64,000 bases of DNA from Acridotheres tristis (Eukaryota > Chordata > Aves > Passeriformes > Sturnidae). The position numbers and the translations under genes were made by a program. Positions within the stretch are counted from its first letter, which is position 1. Each line of letters starts with the position of its first letter. Below, in pieces: positions 47,379-59,361 of the stretch. Where the stretch lies: assembly GCA_037013685.1 (NCBI GenBank), contig CM072891.1, forward strand, positions 8,470,501 through 8,534,500. The letters run 5' to 3'. The notes under the pieces were generated by a model. That model did not search any database, was not told the origin of the DNA, and worked only from the letters and a program-made list of their open reading frames with translations.

Positions 47379-50300
47379 GTAAAAAATAATTGGTAGTTTT
47401 AACCAATGTGAGAGTTGTCTTGCCATTTTGTTTGTATGCTCTTCACACTGCCCTGTTTGCAAAGAAAGTTTTATGTCTGTACTACAAGATTCAAGAACAC
47501 GGCTAAAGTTTATCACTGGTGTCTGTGAATAATTCAGTCCTTCCACTTCCATATGGCTTAATGTATGGGACTCTCTAAGTCAGGTAATGGATGTTCTCAT
47601 ACCTGTGGAGCACATGCACAGACTCATGTCTAGGAGCCTTAAGCTATAGGATACTTCTAAGACAAACCTGTTCCAGCACATCTCATTTGACCCTTGGGAG
47701 CCTACTCTTCCCCAGCTGCAGTGCTCCAGCCTTGCTCCTGTCATGGAATCCCATGAAAGATGCTGCTGGCAAAATGGGATGAGTTATAGAGTAGTGACCA
47801 TTCCTGCTGTGCAGAGTGAGTTTGGCACAGGAGCCAGAAGAATGTAGCTCACATGTGACGTGTGAGACTTGGCAGGTCAGAATTGTAATAGGTTGATAGA
47901 GTGAGTTTAAGCCTCACCTGCTGGTGAACAAGCTGACTTGTCTCTGTGGTGTCAAATAGATGAAAAGAGAGAGGAATGTCTGTAGGATATTCAACCTCAG
48001 AAGGTTTCTCAAAAATCCCAAAAACAGAACAAGCAGAACACTGCAACAGAGATCATGTTTTGCCCATGTGATGCTGGTGTAAGGGAAGCCTGGCCTGTGT
48101 CTGTGTCTCTTGCCTTTACAGGCTATCCACAATCCTCCCAAAGTGGCTAGAATTGTCCTGCCTGCCACTATGCCTAGCAGCTCCCACAGCAAATTTGAAT
48201 GGAATTTCCATGCCCCATATCACCTTCACTACTCAATCATGTCCTGTGGCCAACAACTGCAAGGGCTCAGCCATTTCTTCGCTGTGTTTAGCTGCTGCCA
48301 TTTGGCACCAAATCTGAACTTGGAGTTCACTTCAGCAAATCTTTGATAAGAGAATGCCAGATGCTATTGGCCTGAGAAAACTGATTCATAGGGAATCAGT
48401 GTTCCAGGAAAAGAACAAGATTTTGCCCCATTTAAAAACCAAGTAGTTTGGGATGTGAAAGTTGTTTTCACCTGCTTCTCTGGTAGTCACAGCAATCCAC
48501 TGTTTTCCTAACCTCTACCCCTCTTCATATAATTTTAGGATTTCTTTTTTAGCTAGTTTCTCTCATTTTCTCCATCCTCTCTAGTAGGGCTAGTACCAGA
48601 TAGAGCCCTTGCAAAATACTGCTCTGCAGAAACCCTTACCCACAAGGTAATCCAGGCATCCGTTATTTCTGCATCTGTTGATGTAGCTGCAAATCCCAGA
48701 AAAGATGTCTGTGTCCCTGAAGAATACAATTAACCTGATGTCACAGCCTTATAGGAATTTAAAATAAATGCTTGGCTTCTGCTATGATTTCAGAATTAAG
48801 GAAGGTGATTTTCCTGCAGATGAAAAAGAGAAAGCTGTAGTGTAGGGAGAAGGAAGAACAAACAGCTCTGTATTTCCATTTTATTCTCTATTGTAAAAAA
48901 ACTAACTGCATCTGCATCTAGTTGCAACTTGCATGAATAATTAAATGATCCCCAAGATCCCCTTGTGTTGCCTGCAAAGCTGTTTCCTCAGTTAGGAGGG
49001 CAGAGCCCTTGTGCAGGAAAACAAAGAGCCTCTCACTGCTAGTGGCAAGGCTGGCTGATTATGGGCAGCCCCGTGCCACTACAGTTCATCCTCCATGGCA
49101 ATCAGGACTCGGGAAATGCCACGGAAAGCATTCCATTTTAGACAGCACTTTGGCCTTTTTGTGTTTGTGTGCTAGAGCACTGTGTAGCTGCAAGAAGAGC
49201 AGGTACAGATCTCTGGATATTTCTCAGATCTCAGGAATTTCCCTGAGCTTAGATTGTGCATGGCTCTGCACAAGCATGGCTTTCGTGTCCCGATGTCCGA
49301 GCTGGCTCACCTAGCAGCTAGGCTGGATCTGCACCCTTGTCTGCAGCACTGCTGGCTCCTGAGGGAGCACAGGAGGAGCCATCCCGAGTGTGCTGCTCCT
49401 CGAGTGAGGACATGCCTATCAATTTTGCTTAGCCTTTGTACCAAGAGAAAATGAGAGCAGGCATTTTATTTACCCCTTTGGCTTATTTGTCTTCAGCACA
49501 GATCGCCACTGTCCCCTAAGGCTTCGTGATTAGGAATCGCTGTGGACATGACGAGACACATAGTTTAATAGATATGTACTGTTAACAATGGCTCTGCTGT
49601 CACAAATGAGAGCAGCTGAGCTGTGTTTTAGTGGTTGTCTCATAGTATGACGCCATCACACCAGAAGCTTTCAAACACTTTGTGAGCCCAGATTACGCTC
49701 TGATGCAGGCTGTCTCATAGGATCCTCGTTGTGGTTCCCGGGCACCACCTCTCCCCATAGGCATCTCTGCAACATGTCTGGCAATTCAAACAACAGCTTA
49801 TGTAAGTTGGGCTGTGTTAAGAAATAATTAGGAGAAAGGTTGCTAGTGATTTTGGGTGCCTCTGCATCTCAGTATCCCAGCTGAGACACAAAAGAAAAGT
49901 CTGATTATCATGGAGAGTAAGAGGAAGATGCTTTTTAGTCTTCTGAGACTTAGGCATGTAAAAATCAGAGTCACCAAAAAATAAAAGGCCACAAACCAGT
50001 AATCATTTTAGATACTTTGTCTGCACTGCTTCTTAGTGGAACTGCTTTTCTAATGCAAATGTGGATCTGAAAATCTGAAGCCAGTTCCAAGTGACCAGGC
50101 AGCATTGTGTGGGATACAAGGAAATGCTCTGGAGCTCACCAGTGACCCAGGAAACATTGCTGGGAAATTTCTGCCTTGATGCATAAGAAATCCTAAGGTA
50201 CATTTGAGGAGAGATGCAAGAAGTGCATAATGAATAATCATTTAGGCATGGTATGATGTTCTGCAAATGAAACCTATCAGAAATTGCCCTGAAAATCATA

Positions 50301-50579
50301 TTATTCACATTCTCTCTTGTTTCACCATGTATGTAGCACCCAAATAGTGTCCTTTAATGATTCAAATGATTTAAAGTCCTCCAGTTGCTTTAATGATGAC
50401 CCCGCTCTTTATAGGTTTTTTTTAATGTTATTTGCTAACTTGTATTTCTGAAAAATCTTGAGAAAAAAAATCTCATCTAATAATCTTCCTTCCTTCACTT
50501 AGCAGAAACAGCAGCAGCTGCTCAGACAGCAGGCAGAGATGCACATTCCATCTGTTTTTCCCCTTCTCTCTCCAAACAG
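47379..50579 (+). other. RGS6: RGS6 intron
   Basis: A 3.2-kb intron from GTAAAA to CAAACAG separating the GGL and RGS coding exons. No gene or known repeat was recognised. Confidence 0.88.
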
Positions 50580-50705
50580 CAAAGAGCCTAGTCAGCAGCG
50601 TGTGAAAAGATGGGGTTTCTCCATGGATGAGGTGCTGAAGGACCCAGTAGGACGAGACCAGTTCCTTCGTTTCCTGGAATCAGAATTCAGCTCAGAAAAC
50701 CTCAG
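50580..50705 (+). CDS. RGS6: RGS6 exon, start of RGS domain
   Basis: This 126-nt exon encodes the entry to the RGS box: [20 protein letters not shown], then [21 protein letters not shown] (residues 260-301). W271 and the [13 protein letters not shown] block (E299, N300) are hallmarks of the domain. In RGS proteins the equivalent E-N pair contacts the Gi/o alpha switch regions and supports GTPase activation. The acceptor is TCTCTCCAAACAG and the donor is AG/GTGAAA. Confidence 0.96.
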
Positions 50706-51074
50706 GTGAAACCTTTTCTGACTTGACTAAATGAATGGGACTGATCCTACTCTCTTGCATAGGTGAAATGCAATGTTTGGTGTGTCTTGAGCTGCTAAAA
50801 ACACCAATTTGAATAAAGATGAGAATGGCAGGATTTGGCCCATAGCACTGCTACAGATTCCTATACAAGACCTGTGTAAGTAATCTCAGAAGCAGTGTTT
50901 AGCAGAGCCAGGATTGTCAGGTATCTTCTGCATGCAAGGGCTTGCAGACCTGTTTGATGTGATGAGATGTAGCACATCGATCCTGAGCTCCCTAACAACA
51001 TACAGGTATGATTTACGTGTGTCTTTGTGGCAGGGCTTGTGTGAGTGAAACAGTATGGTCATCATGTGGCTAAA

Positions 51075-51137
51075 AACTGTTGCAGTATTGGCAAGAACTG
51101 TTGCAGTATTGATAAGAAACATTGCAGTATTGGCAGT
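51075..51137. repeat. 21-bp tandem repeat, 3 copies
   Basis: Three consecutive 21-bp units resemble AACTGTTGCAGTATTGGCAAG, with a few substitutions in the second and third copies. They lie within intron, 0.4 kb after the exon at 50580. Confidence 0.9.
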
Positions 51138-53369
51138 CGTCAAGTCAGGTTTGCAACAACTATTTTTAATTGTGGCATGTGCTAAGTATCCAACAGCTTG
51201 TCTCACCTTAACAGGACTCTCTATGGGTATTCTGAGTACCTGACTTCTCAAGTTGTGAAGAAGTCAAAACGTTTATTATGAAAAATTATGTAGATACCCA
51301 CGTGATCCAACATCAGGCTGAGAGCCAGTAAACCCCACTTTTTTTACAGTCTGAATAATGCTGTAGAGGCTTTGTTGCAGTGCTGAGGTTTTGTCTCAGC
51401 ACATGTATGTGTAAAGGGACAGGTTCTTGTGGAGTTTTTTGGGCAGTCGTGTTCCAGAAGGCTGAGTGAGCATTTGCAGGGAAGGCCAGAGAAGCTTGCA
51501 GGTTCACTGGCAGCTCTTGAGTCTTGGGTTGAGGAAATCTGCTGTCAGTGATCACACAGTCAGTCCAGCTTTGGCCTTTGCTGGTAGTGAGCAGGCTTGA
51601 TGTTCTCTTTTTACACCAGATAAGAATCTCATCGCACAGCCTTTTTTAATTTGTATTTTTTAAATTCTTTTTCACTTAGAAAATCAAATACTTTACTAAA
51701 GCTTGTGAGCAATTGTCACTGTAGTGCAGTCTGCTAGCCTGTAAGGTCTGAAAGAAGAATTCCCCAGAAAGTGATTTTTAATGACATTAGAACTTAGCAT
51801 CCTATTTATCAGGTTTCCCTGTCCAAGGAGTACAGAAAACATGCCAGCAGCAAACAGTGAAAACTCAATGCACTTTATTGTTTTGAAAAACCTGAAAGAA
51901 AACCTGTAAAAAAACAAGGGAGTGTTACTAATTACATAAATGAGCTTGAAATTTTATTGCTAAACAGGCACTGAACTTGCATATGCTTACTGCAGTTATG
52001 TACAGTGGCACTCATTTGCAATTAAATTGTAGTGATGAAGTGCAAAATTAATATACTGTATTAAAATACTCTTCAAATGAGTGTTCTGAAATAAATCTGA
52101 GGTTGTGCTAATGAAATCCAGCAGGTTTTATGACTAGTGTCTGTCCCCCACGTTCATCCTACTCAAACAAATAGAGAACATTTGATTATGAGAAGGCAAA
52201 CTTCTACTTTCCTTGGGCAGTCAGAGCTGCTCCTCCTGCTGATGCACATTCTCTTTGATTTTGAAATGTGGTGAAGGGAGATGGCAAATCAGTGGGCTGG
52301 CATAGACAGGTTAAATCCTGCATCTTTTGTGGAAGACATTGGCATCATTCTTGGTACGGGAACTTTGCTGTCATTCTTATGGTATCGTTACAAGGATATT
52401 GGCTTATGTGGTAATATTATCTCATATTGGCTAAATTAGCGAGCCTGCTTAAAGCTTTAAATAACAGGATGCAAAGGCAGAAATAGTAATGAAGAAAAAT
52501 GGAATAGGGTAGATTGTTAGCAGTGATGCTAGAGACAAGAACGGTTCAGGTGAGGCAGAGAAAGATCCTTAATTCTCACTAGAAGTATGTAGCATAAAGG
52601 AAAGCAGCTGCTGGATGCTTACACATGCAAGCAAAATCTAAGTTACACTCAACAGCAAAGTTGGGATCTGCCTCACCTAAGCTGACAGCTGGGAAGCACA
52701 TGCTTTTTCTTATCCGGTCTCCCTTTAGGAAGAGAAGCTGAAGGGGAGTCACTGAATCACTCGAGAAGGATTTGTTTCAGATTTAAGTGGAAACAAGACT
52801 AAAAGAACCTAAATTACACTGTATAGCTGTATATTTCTTGTTATCATGAACCTGGAGAGACTGATTCAAATGCAGTGGCTGCATGGCAGACAGCTACTGT
52901 TAAGTGAGACACATTCCACCCAAACCCTGAGAAGGTGTAAGAAACTTTCTGAGAGCACAGCATTTAGCACCTTGTTAGAAAAGTAACATTCACAGTTAAT
53001 CTTCTCAGGACTCTCTTCCTAGTAGCTACCCAGAGATCTTGGAACTGTAGCGGGGGGAATGTGTTATCTCGGGAGTATCAGGAGGATTTTGGGAGTATCT
53101 GTAGAATTAACACTGGCCAGAGCCCAATAGGCCCCTGTGTTGAATTTAAGGCGGATCTGAGAAACTGACTGCTGGAAAACCTAGAAATTCATGGTAGCAC
53201 TAGAAAATATTTTGTGAAGTGTGTGCTTGAGAATGCCTTGAAATGAATGTAATTCAGTAATACAGCAAGGGGACAAAATTCTGCTCTTATGCCTTGTGGT
53301 GCAAGTCCCAAATCACAGGGCTGATTGTGGTGGGGTATTTCCATCTCTTCCTAGCTGAGAAAAATTGGT

Positions 53370-53464
53370 CCCAGTGGGGGTCTTGGGTGAGGCACTGCTA
53401 CAGATAGCAGCAGACTAGACTCGATGACCTCCCGGATCACCTTCCAGCTGTGTTTCTGTGTTCT
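53370..53464 (+). mobile_element. Possible CR1 3' tail fragment
   Basis: GACTAGACTCGATGACCTCC followed by TTCCAGCTGTGTTTCTGTGT resembles the very end of some CR1 subfamilies in sense orientation (AGACTAGATGACCTCC...TTCTATG). It is short and diverged, and could be another repeat family. Confidence 0.45.
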
Positions 53465-54289
53465 AATAAACTTGCAGGATCATGTCCACCAGTCTCCTGG
53501 GCTAGGCTGAGCCCTGTAACTTACTTATTTACTGGCTGTCCATTATTTATGTGGGATCAGGAAAGCCAGTCTGTTCGGTATATTTCTGTTTTTATTTTAA
53601 CTCTTTTCCTTGCTCTGTTTTCTTTCTCTTCTCTGTTCTCTTTCATCTACAATTTGTTTTGACTCGGGTGATTTTTGAAGTACCCAAAATATAGCAGACA
53701 AAATGCCAAATGTAAAACAAAGCTAATAAGAAAGGGTAAGAAAAGAAAGGGCCTCAGAGAGTTATTGTACCTTTTTTATGACCTGGGAACCTTCTGAGGC
53801 ATCTTGAGATTGCTAAGATGTTCATTTAGCTGGTGGCTTGGATTTTTTTTCCCCCCAACTTCAAAGAGTGTCAGCTGGAAAGAGAAACAGCAAAGTGGGA
53901 ATATGGGAAATGGGAATTTCACCCGAAGGGAAAGGAGGCTGCACACCTGTTTATAGATCTCAGTGGGAAACACATGATTCTTGGTGGGAATGCGCTGTGG
54001 TGCTGGCAATGCATGGATACAGGCTTACTGACTGTGAGCATATGTTGAACGTGGAAATCGCCGAAAAGGAGTTTTACCTGCAGAAAGTGTTTATATCCTA
54101 CATGACTCCTAGTGTTGAAACTTGTTGCCAGTTTTTTCTTTTTTCCCCCAGTCTTCATCAGGAAAGGAGAAGTTCAGGCAGTGAGGGGAGACCACAGTAA
54201 ACACACCGAGCCGCCCCAAAGCCCCGTGTTGCCTAAATAAAGAGCATTTCCTGAGCAGTTCAGTGGCAGCGCCAGTGCCACAGAGCTCC

Positions 54290-55385
54290 GGGTGGTGCGG
54301 GGCAGTGCGGGCAGTGCCGGCCGTGGGCAGTGCCGGGCTGTGGGCAGTGCGGGCTGTGCCGGCTGTGGGCAGTGTGGGCAGTGCGGGCTGTGCCGGCTGT
54401 GGGCAGTGCGGGCTGTGGGCAGTGCGGGCTGTGCCGGCTGTGGGCAGTGCGGGCTGTGGGCAGTGTGGGCAGTACCGGGCTGTGGGCAGTGCCGGGCTGT
54501 GGGCAGTACGGGCAGTACCGGGCTGTGGGCAGTGCCGGGCTGTGGGCAGTGCGGGCTGTGCCGGCTGTGGGCAGTGCCGGCTGTGGGCAGTGTGGGCAGT
54601 GCCGGGCTGTGGGCAGTGCTGGCAGTGCCGGCTGTGGGCAGTGCCGGGCTGTGGGCAGTGCCGGGCTGTGGGCAGTGCTGGCAGTGCCGGCTGTGGGCAG
54701 TGCCGGCTGTGGGCAGTGCCGGCTGTGGGCAGTGCTGGCAGTGCCGGCTGTGGGCAGTGCGGGCTGTGGGCAGTGCGGGCTGTGCCGGCTGTGGGCAGTG
54801 CGGGCTGTGGGCAGTGTGGGCAGTACCGGGCTGTGGGCAGTGCCGGGCTGTGGGCAGTACGGGCAGTACCGGGCTGTGGGCAGTGCCGGGCTGTGGGCAG
54901 TGTGGGCAGTGCCGGGCTGTGGGCAGTGCGGGCTGTGCCGGCTGTGGGCAGTGCCGGCTGTGGGCAGTGCTGGCAGTGCGGGCTGTGGGCAGTGCTGGCA
55001 GTGCCGGCTGTGGGCAGTGCCGGGCTGTGGGCAGTGCTGGCAGTGCCGGCTGTGGGCAGTGCCGGGCTGTGGGCAGTGCTGGGCAGTACCGGGCTGCGGG
55101 CAGTACCGGGCTGCGGGCAGTACCGGGCAGTGCCGGGCTGTGGGCAGTACGGGCAGTACCGGGCTGTGGGCAGTGTGGGCAGTACCGGGCTGTGGGCAGT
55201 GCGGTCAGTGCCGGCCGTGGGCAGTGCGGGCAGTACCGGGCTGTGGGCAGTGCCGGGCTGTGCCGGGCTGTGGGCAGTGCGGGCAGTACCGGGCTGTGGG
55301 CAGTGTGGGCAGTACCGGGCTGTGGGCAGTGTGGGCAGTGCCGGCTGTGGGCAGTGCTGGGCAGTGCCGGGCTGTGCCGGCAGGC
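54290..55385. repeat. GC-rich minisatellite, about 1.1 kb, 16-17 bp units
   Basis: This is a long array built from interleaved words: GGGCTGTGGGCAGTGCC (17 bp), GGCTGTGGGCAGTGCC (16 bp) and shorter GGGCAGTGC or GGCAGTACC inserts. It lies in the intron between the two RGS-domain exons. No unit contains a stop in any frame, so overlapping open frames of 390-454 codons run in all three + frames and one of 439 codons on the minus strand. These are by-products. The G-runs are spaced for G-quadruplex formation on the RGS6 sense strand. A 162-bp block is duplicated exactly within the array. Confidence 0.95.
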
Positions 55386-55530
55386 GGCGCCGCCGCCCCG
55401 CGCTCAGCGGGCCCGGGCAGGGCCGCACCGCGGGCGCTGCTCAGGGCCGGCGGGCGCTGCCCCGCGGCAGCCACAAAAGAGCTTTCCGGGCCCACAGACT
55501 GAAAGGACCCCGTCCCTACCGACCCTGCGA
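55380..55530. promoter_or_regulatory. CpG-rich flank of the minisatellite
   Basis: Immediately right of the array is about 150 bp very rich in CpG (GGCGGCGCCGCCGCCCCGCG and similar). It returns to ordinary composition by about 55560. Together with the array it may behave as a small CpG island. No TATA-like element, recognisable exon or transcript start is visible. Confidence 0.4.
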
Positions 55531-58500
55531 TCTCCTTGGCAGGTCCCCAGTGCCCTAGCGTGCAACTTTGCAGCATCTGCCTGCCCCCAGCTTGCTCCGC
55601 AAGTGCAGGTTTTTGTTGGTCTTGGCCGCACCAAGCTCACCATGCCAAGGATCTGACCATTAAACAACACAAAGATGTGAATACTCGCCTGTCTGAAATG
55701 TGTTTTGATTTTTACCTATTGCTTTCATTCATTTCCTGGCTGACATGTTCAAAATTATTTCTTGGTGGATGGAAGAAGACTCGTGAATGGTTAGAGATGT
55801 GAGACCGGAGGGGAATGGCATACTGGAATGGAGCTACTGAGGCAAGGAGAGAAGTGTGCTTGGATTCTGATCTCAGATAGTCACTTGATGAATTGACTGT
55901 CAAGCTAGGGGTGTTGTGTCCACCCCTAAAATCGGGTTACAACACTGCCCTTATTTTGACAGTTGTTTCTCAGTTTCTGGAGTCATCCATGTTTTGCCTT
56001 CTGATCAGGATTTTAAATTAATTCTTGTTTTACAGTGACCCTCAGAAGCAGCCACTCTCCCGCTATTCACCCTGTCTTTCCCCAGCAGCCTTTTCACTGG
56101 GGGACATCTCTGAACAGCAGTGCCCTGCAGGGAGGCAGAGCACACATGCTGAGGTCCAGGAGCTCTCTGCCTTGGGGGAGCTGTGGAGGATAAATGTCAT
56201 TGTGGGATATCTTCTGCAAGTGACAGCACTTTAATTACAAGCTGGATGAGGCTGGAATGGTTTATGCCACTGACAGCACTTCAGGACACCATATTATCAG
56301 CCTTCTCCAGAAGTTACATGCTATTTTACAAAGGACAAAGAACCTGTGATCAGTGCTGCTATTCCCTCTGTGCAGACAGTCCCTGTGCCAGTCCTGCTCT
56401 GCTTAAAGGGCACCTGTGGAGAGGGCACACAAGGACATCTCCCTTCTCCCCTGCCCTTTGCAAGAGGTGTCCACTGGACATCTGTCTCCTACATAAAGAG
56501 AGGATGCAATGCAGGATCTTCACCTGACTCCTTGTGAACTTGGGGCTGGGCTTGCACTTCAGAAATTGAAGGAGTGATTCAGGGAGTGCATTTGCACTTT
56601 ATAATTGAGCAGGAATTCCAGCACAGTCATTGTATGTCAGCTCCTTTCCTAAGCAGAAATACCTGTTTCTCTCTTGTAAATGCTATGTATCCCATAGGAA
56701 GCCCTGCTTATGCATTGGCTTCAGGATGATTCCTTGTGGCAGAGAATTTGCCTTGGAGTTGAAGCTGTGGGGCTGGGTACCCCTCTTTGATGTTACTTGA
56801 TTTTCAGATGCCAGCAATAGCAAATAGCTTTGAAATTTTTACCAAGACAAAACCCCCCTTTGACTTGAAGAGGACATCCAGCCTTGGGCATGAATTCACA
56901 ATTGCTTGCAGTAAAGAGAGCTTGTTCTTGTTACTGTCAGGTTGGTCTGGTTGGTTGGTTTTCAGACTGAACCAAATGGTTATTAAAATGGATGGTGCTC
57001 CTGTTCTGGCAAGCTGTCACTTCACAGTGTTCCCAGTTCTCTCACGAGTGTGCTTTCCCAGCCCACCTCCCCGGCTCCAGGGGCAGAAGATAAGCCAGGA
57101 GAAAAGGTTCTCTCTAGCCAAGTGTTTGTCTGAAGTGTCCCAGCTACTCTGGAATGATTAGCATCTTTTCTCCTGTGCCTTTTCTGCATTCACATGTTCC
57201 CATTACATCTGAAATTGAATGATAAAGTGTTTTCAAATAACTGAAGGCGCATATGGCATCAGATTTTTGCACTGTGACTGCCACCCTTTACTCTCTGCAT
57301 GCATGTGATAAGTGGGGGTGTCACTGTTCAAACGATATCAGGTGCACTTAAACTCCCAATAATGGAAAGGGACCAACCATGCACACTCCTCCACCAACCC
57401 CAGATACTCTGTTTCAGTTTGTAAAATCAAATGTCACTGTGTTAGAACCACAAGTATGTGACTCTCTACAGGTACTGATGTAGTGCTTGAGTGTACCCCA
57501 GTTTGCTTTACTGAGCCTGCCAAGGAAATGTGAAAACCATATGAAGAAATATCATCAAGTGGCTTGAGTGAGTCAGGGCTGTGGCATGAGGCCCCCTGAT
57601 GGTCTGGAAGAAGCAGCAGACGGGCAAGGAGGATTTAACCTGGCCTTGCACGTAGTGTGGATGTCATTTTTTTCCCAAATTGCCTGTTTGTCTCTATTGC
57701 AGATAGGACACCAGGCTAAATGGGGTAGCAGCTCATTTGCTTGCAATAACACCACTGATTCCAGGGTGTTCAGGTATTGCCTGCAGCCATTAAGGAAGCA
57801 AGGGTCAGGAACAGCACAGGAGTCACCAGGCTGCTGTCTCCTCCACCCACCCCCATTGTCATTGGGATTTTTGTTTGGGACAGACTCTATCTTCCTCCTT
57901 CCACCACGGAGGAATATTTGCCTTAGTGGCAGCACACTGACAAAACTGAATCCTTTGGTGTCAGAAATCAGGACTTCAGTTATAGTTCAACTGGGTTATA
58001 AGGGAGACACGGGATTTTCCAAGTTGGTCGGCTCTTGCGGATGCCCTGAACAAGCAGTGTTCCAGACAATCCCTGTCCCTGCTGCCCAGCAGAGGGAGTG
58101 CATAAGAGCAGGGCAGGGACAGCCAAGGCAAACCCTGCCCTCCTCATCACCCTGGACAATGGACACCTTTTTGCCGGGGGTAGGAAAGGGCTGGTTATTG
58201 CAGCAAAGGTGCCTTCTGTACCCGTTTGCCCTGTAGCCCTCAGCACTCCCTGTGGAACACTATTGTGCTTGCTCAACCGGGTTGCAGGACCCAGGTACTC
58301 AGGGCAGATAACCCTCAGGGATACCTTCCTGCTGGAAGATAGATTTGAGCAAAACAAAAGGCTACTAGGCACCATGCATCTTCTGAATTAATCACCTGAA
58401 AGAGCATATCTCTTTCAGCAATAAATAAAACTAGCACCACCAACAAAATGTCTTTTCCCTAGGGTAAAAGACAAAAGACATGCATGTCACTCTTGCAAAA

Positions 58501-59174
58501 ATATTGTGTGGTCTTTGTTTTCACAGATCAAGATATGGATTATTCCTTAGTCATCAAGGAGATTATTTTCTCAGTGTTTATGAACTTGCCTTAGTCTGTA
58601 AGCATAGCCTAGTCAAGAAAATATCTCTGTAAAATTGGAGTATGGCATGACAAGAGTCATCTTTTCTCATGGCATCCATCTGAATGCTGGTCAGTTTACA
58701 ATTTAAAAAAAAATCCCCTAAGTGGCATTGCTGCAACTTCACACTGGAAATGATATGAATGTTAAGTTTGTTCTTCATTTTGCACCCCTGTGAATGACTG
58801 ATCCTGCAGGCAGGAATGACCAGCACAGTGCAGCGGGGCTGTGGGAAGCAGAGCCTGCTCCTGTCGTCCAGCTGCATAGCTCTGGAGATTTCCTGTTTGC
58901 ATACCTAATCTGACACTTCTGCACGGGCAGTTTGAATAAGAATGTGTCACTTCTTAAAGTCAGTGTCCTGATCTTAGCCAAAATACAAAGAGTTGGTGTA
59001 AAGTACATCACCTCTTCTCCTTGAAATCATGCTTACAGGGAGAGTCTTCTGTGAATTCTAATAGATGCAGGATTAAGTTCTCTGTTTTAGTACTCCGCCT
59101 AGGCTTATTCACAAAATCTTACCTAGATTTCTTCTTTTTCTCTTTTCTGCTCTTTTAATTTTTTCCTAGTACAG

Positions 59175-59361
59175 GTTTTGGTTGGCTGTCCAAGATCTCA
59201 AGAAACAACCTTTACAGGATGTGACCACTAGAGTGGAAGAAATCTGGCAGGAGTTTCTAGCTCCTGGGGCCCAAAGTGCTATCAACCTGGATTCCCACAG
59301 CTATGAGAAAACAAGCCAAAATGTCAAAGACCCAGGGAGGTATACATATGAAGATGCACAG
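59175..59361 (+). CDS. RGS6: RGS6 exon, central RGS domain
   Basis: This 187-nt exon completes an Arg codon and encodes [16 protein letters not shown], then [20 protein letters not shown] and [15 protein letters not shown] (residues 302-364). It carries the central helices of the RGS box. The INLDS loop (N339) probably holds the Asn that positions the Gα catalytic Gln. The exon ends in phase 0 at CAG/GTTAGT. The next expected segment, beginning EHIYKLMKSDSY in the family, was not found before 64000, so the RGS domain is incomplete here. The acceptor CTAGTACAG has two AGs 5 nt apart, and only the second keeps the frame. Confidence 0.96.

Larger units (their letters stand above)
50706..59174 (+). 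other. RGS6: RGS6 intron, largest in window
   Basis: An 8.5-kb intron (GTGAAA to GTACAG) that interrupts the RGS domain. It holds the 21-bp triplet repeat (51075), a possible CR1 tail (53370), the minisatellite of about 1.1 kb (54290-55385) and its CpG-rich flank. The rest (51138-53369 and 55531-59174) shows nothing recognised. The open frame at 57568-58236 has no family resemblance I can name. Confidence 0.88.
27411..59361 (+). other. RGS6: RGS6 gene, partial (12 internal coding exons)
   Basis: RGS6 is an R7-family GTPase-activating protein for Gi/o alpha subunits. In this family it works as an obligate complex with G-beta-5, bound through the GGL domain, and is membrane-anchored through DEP/DHEX partners such as R7BP. 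Twelve exons join into 364 complete codons, preceded by a 2-nt partial codon, with no stop and consistent phases. In the partial peptide the domains are roughly: DEP remainder 1-52, DHEX linker 53-190, GGL 193-255, RGS 265-364 (incomplete). RGS6 rather than RGS7 is indicated by the RGS-domain stretch [14 protein letters not shown] (RGS7 has E and R/I/R substitutions here, from memory) and by [12 protein letters not shown] just before it. The 5' and 3' ends of the gene are outside the window. Identity to the recalled mammalian protein is high throughout, so this is a functional gene and not a pseudogene. Confidence 0.95.

Noticed and set aside
53041..53170. Possible LTR-like segment beginning TGTAGCGGGGGGAATG
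   Set aside because: No paired terminal repeat, target-site duplication or internal retroviral sequence was visible.
54109..55656. Four overlapping open frames of 390-454 codons, three on + and one on -, over the minisatellite
   Set aside because: The repeat unit contains no stop codon in any frame, so open frames on both strands are automatic. The predicted peptides are low-complexity (VGSAG-like or HSPALPT-like) and no exon structure supports them.
57568..58236. 222-codon open frame in the largest intron
   Set aside because: It has no recognisable domain, lies within an RGS6 intron, overlaps open frames on the other strand, and shows no promoter or poly(A) arrangement.
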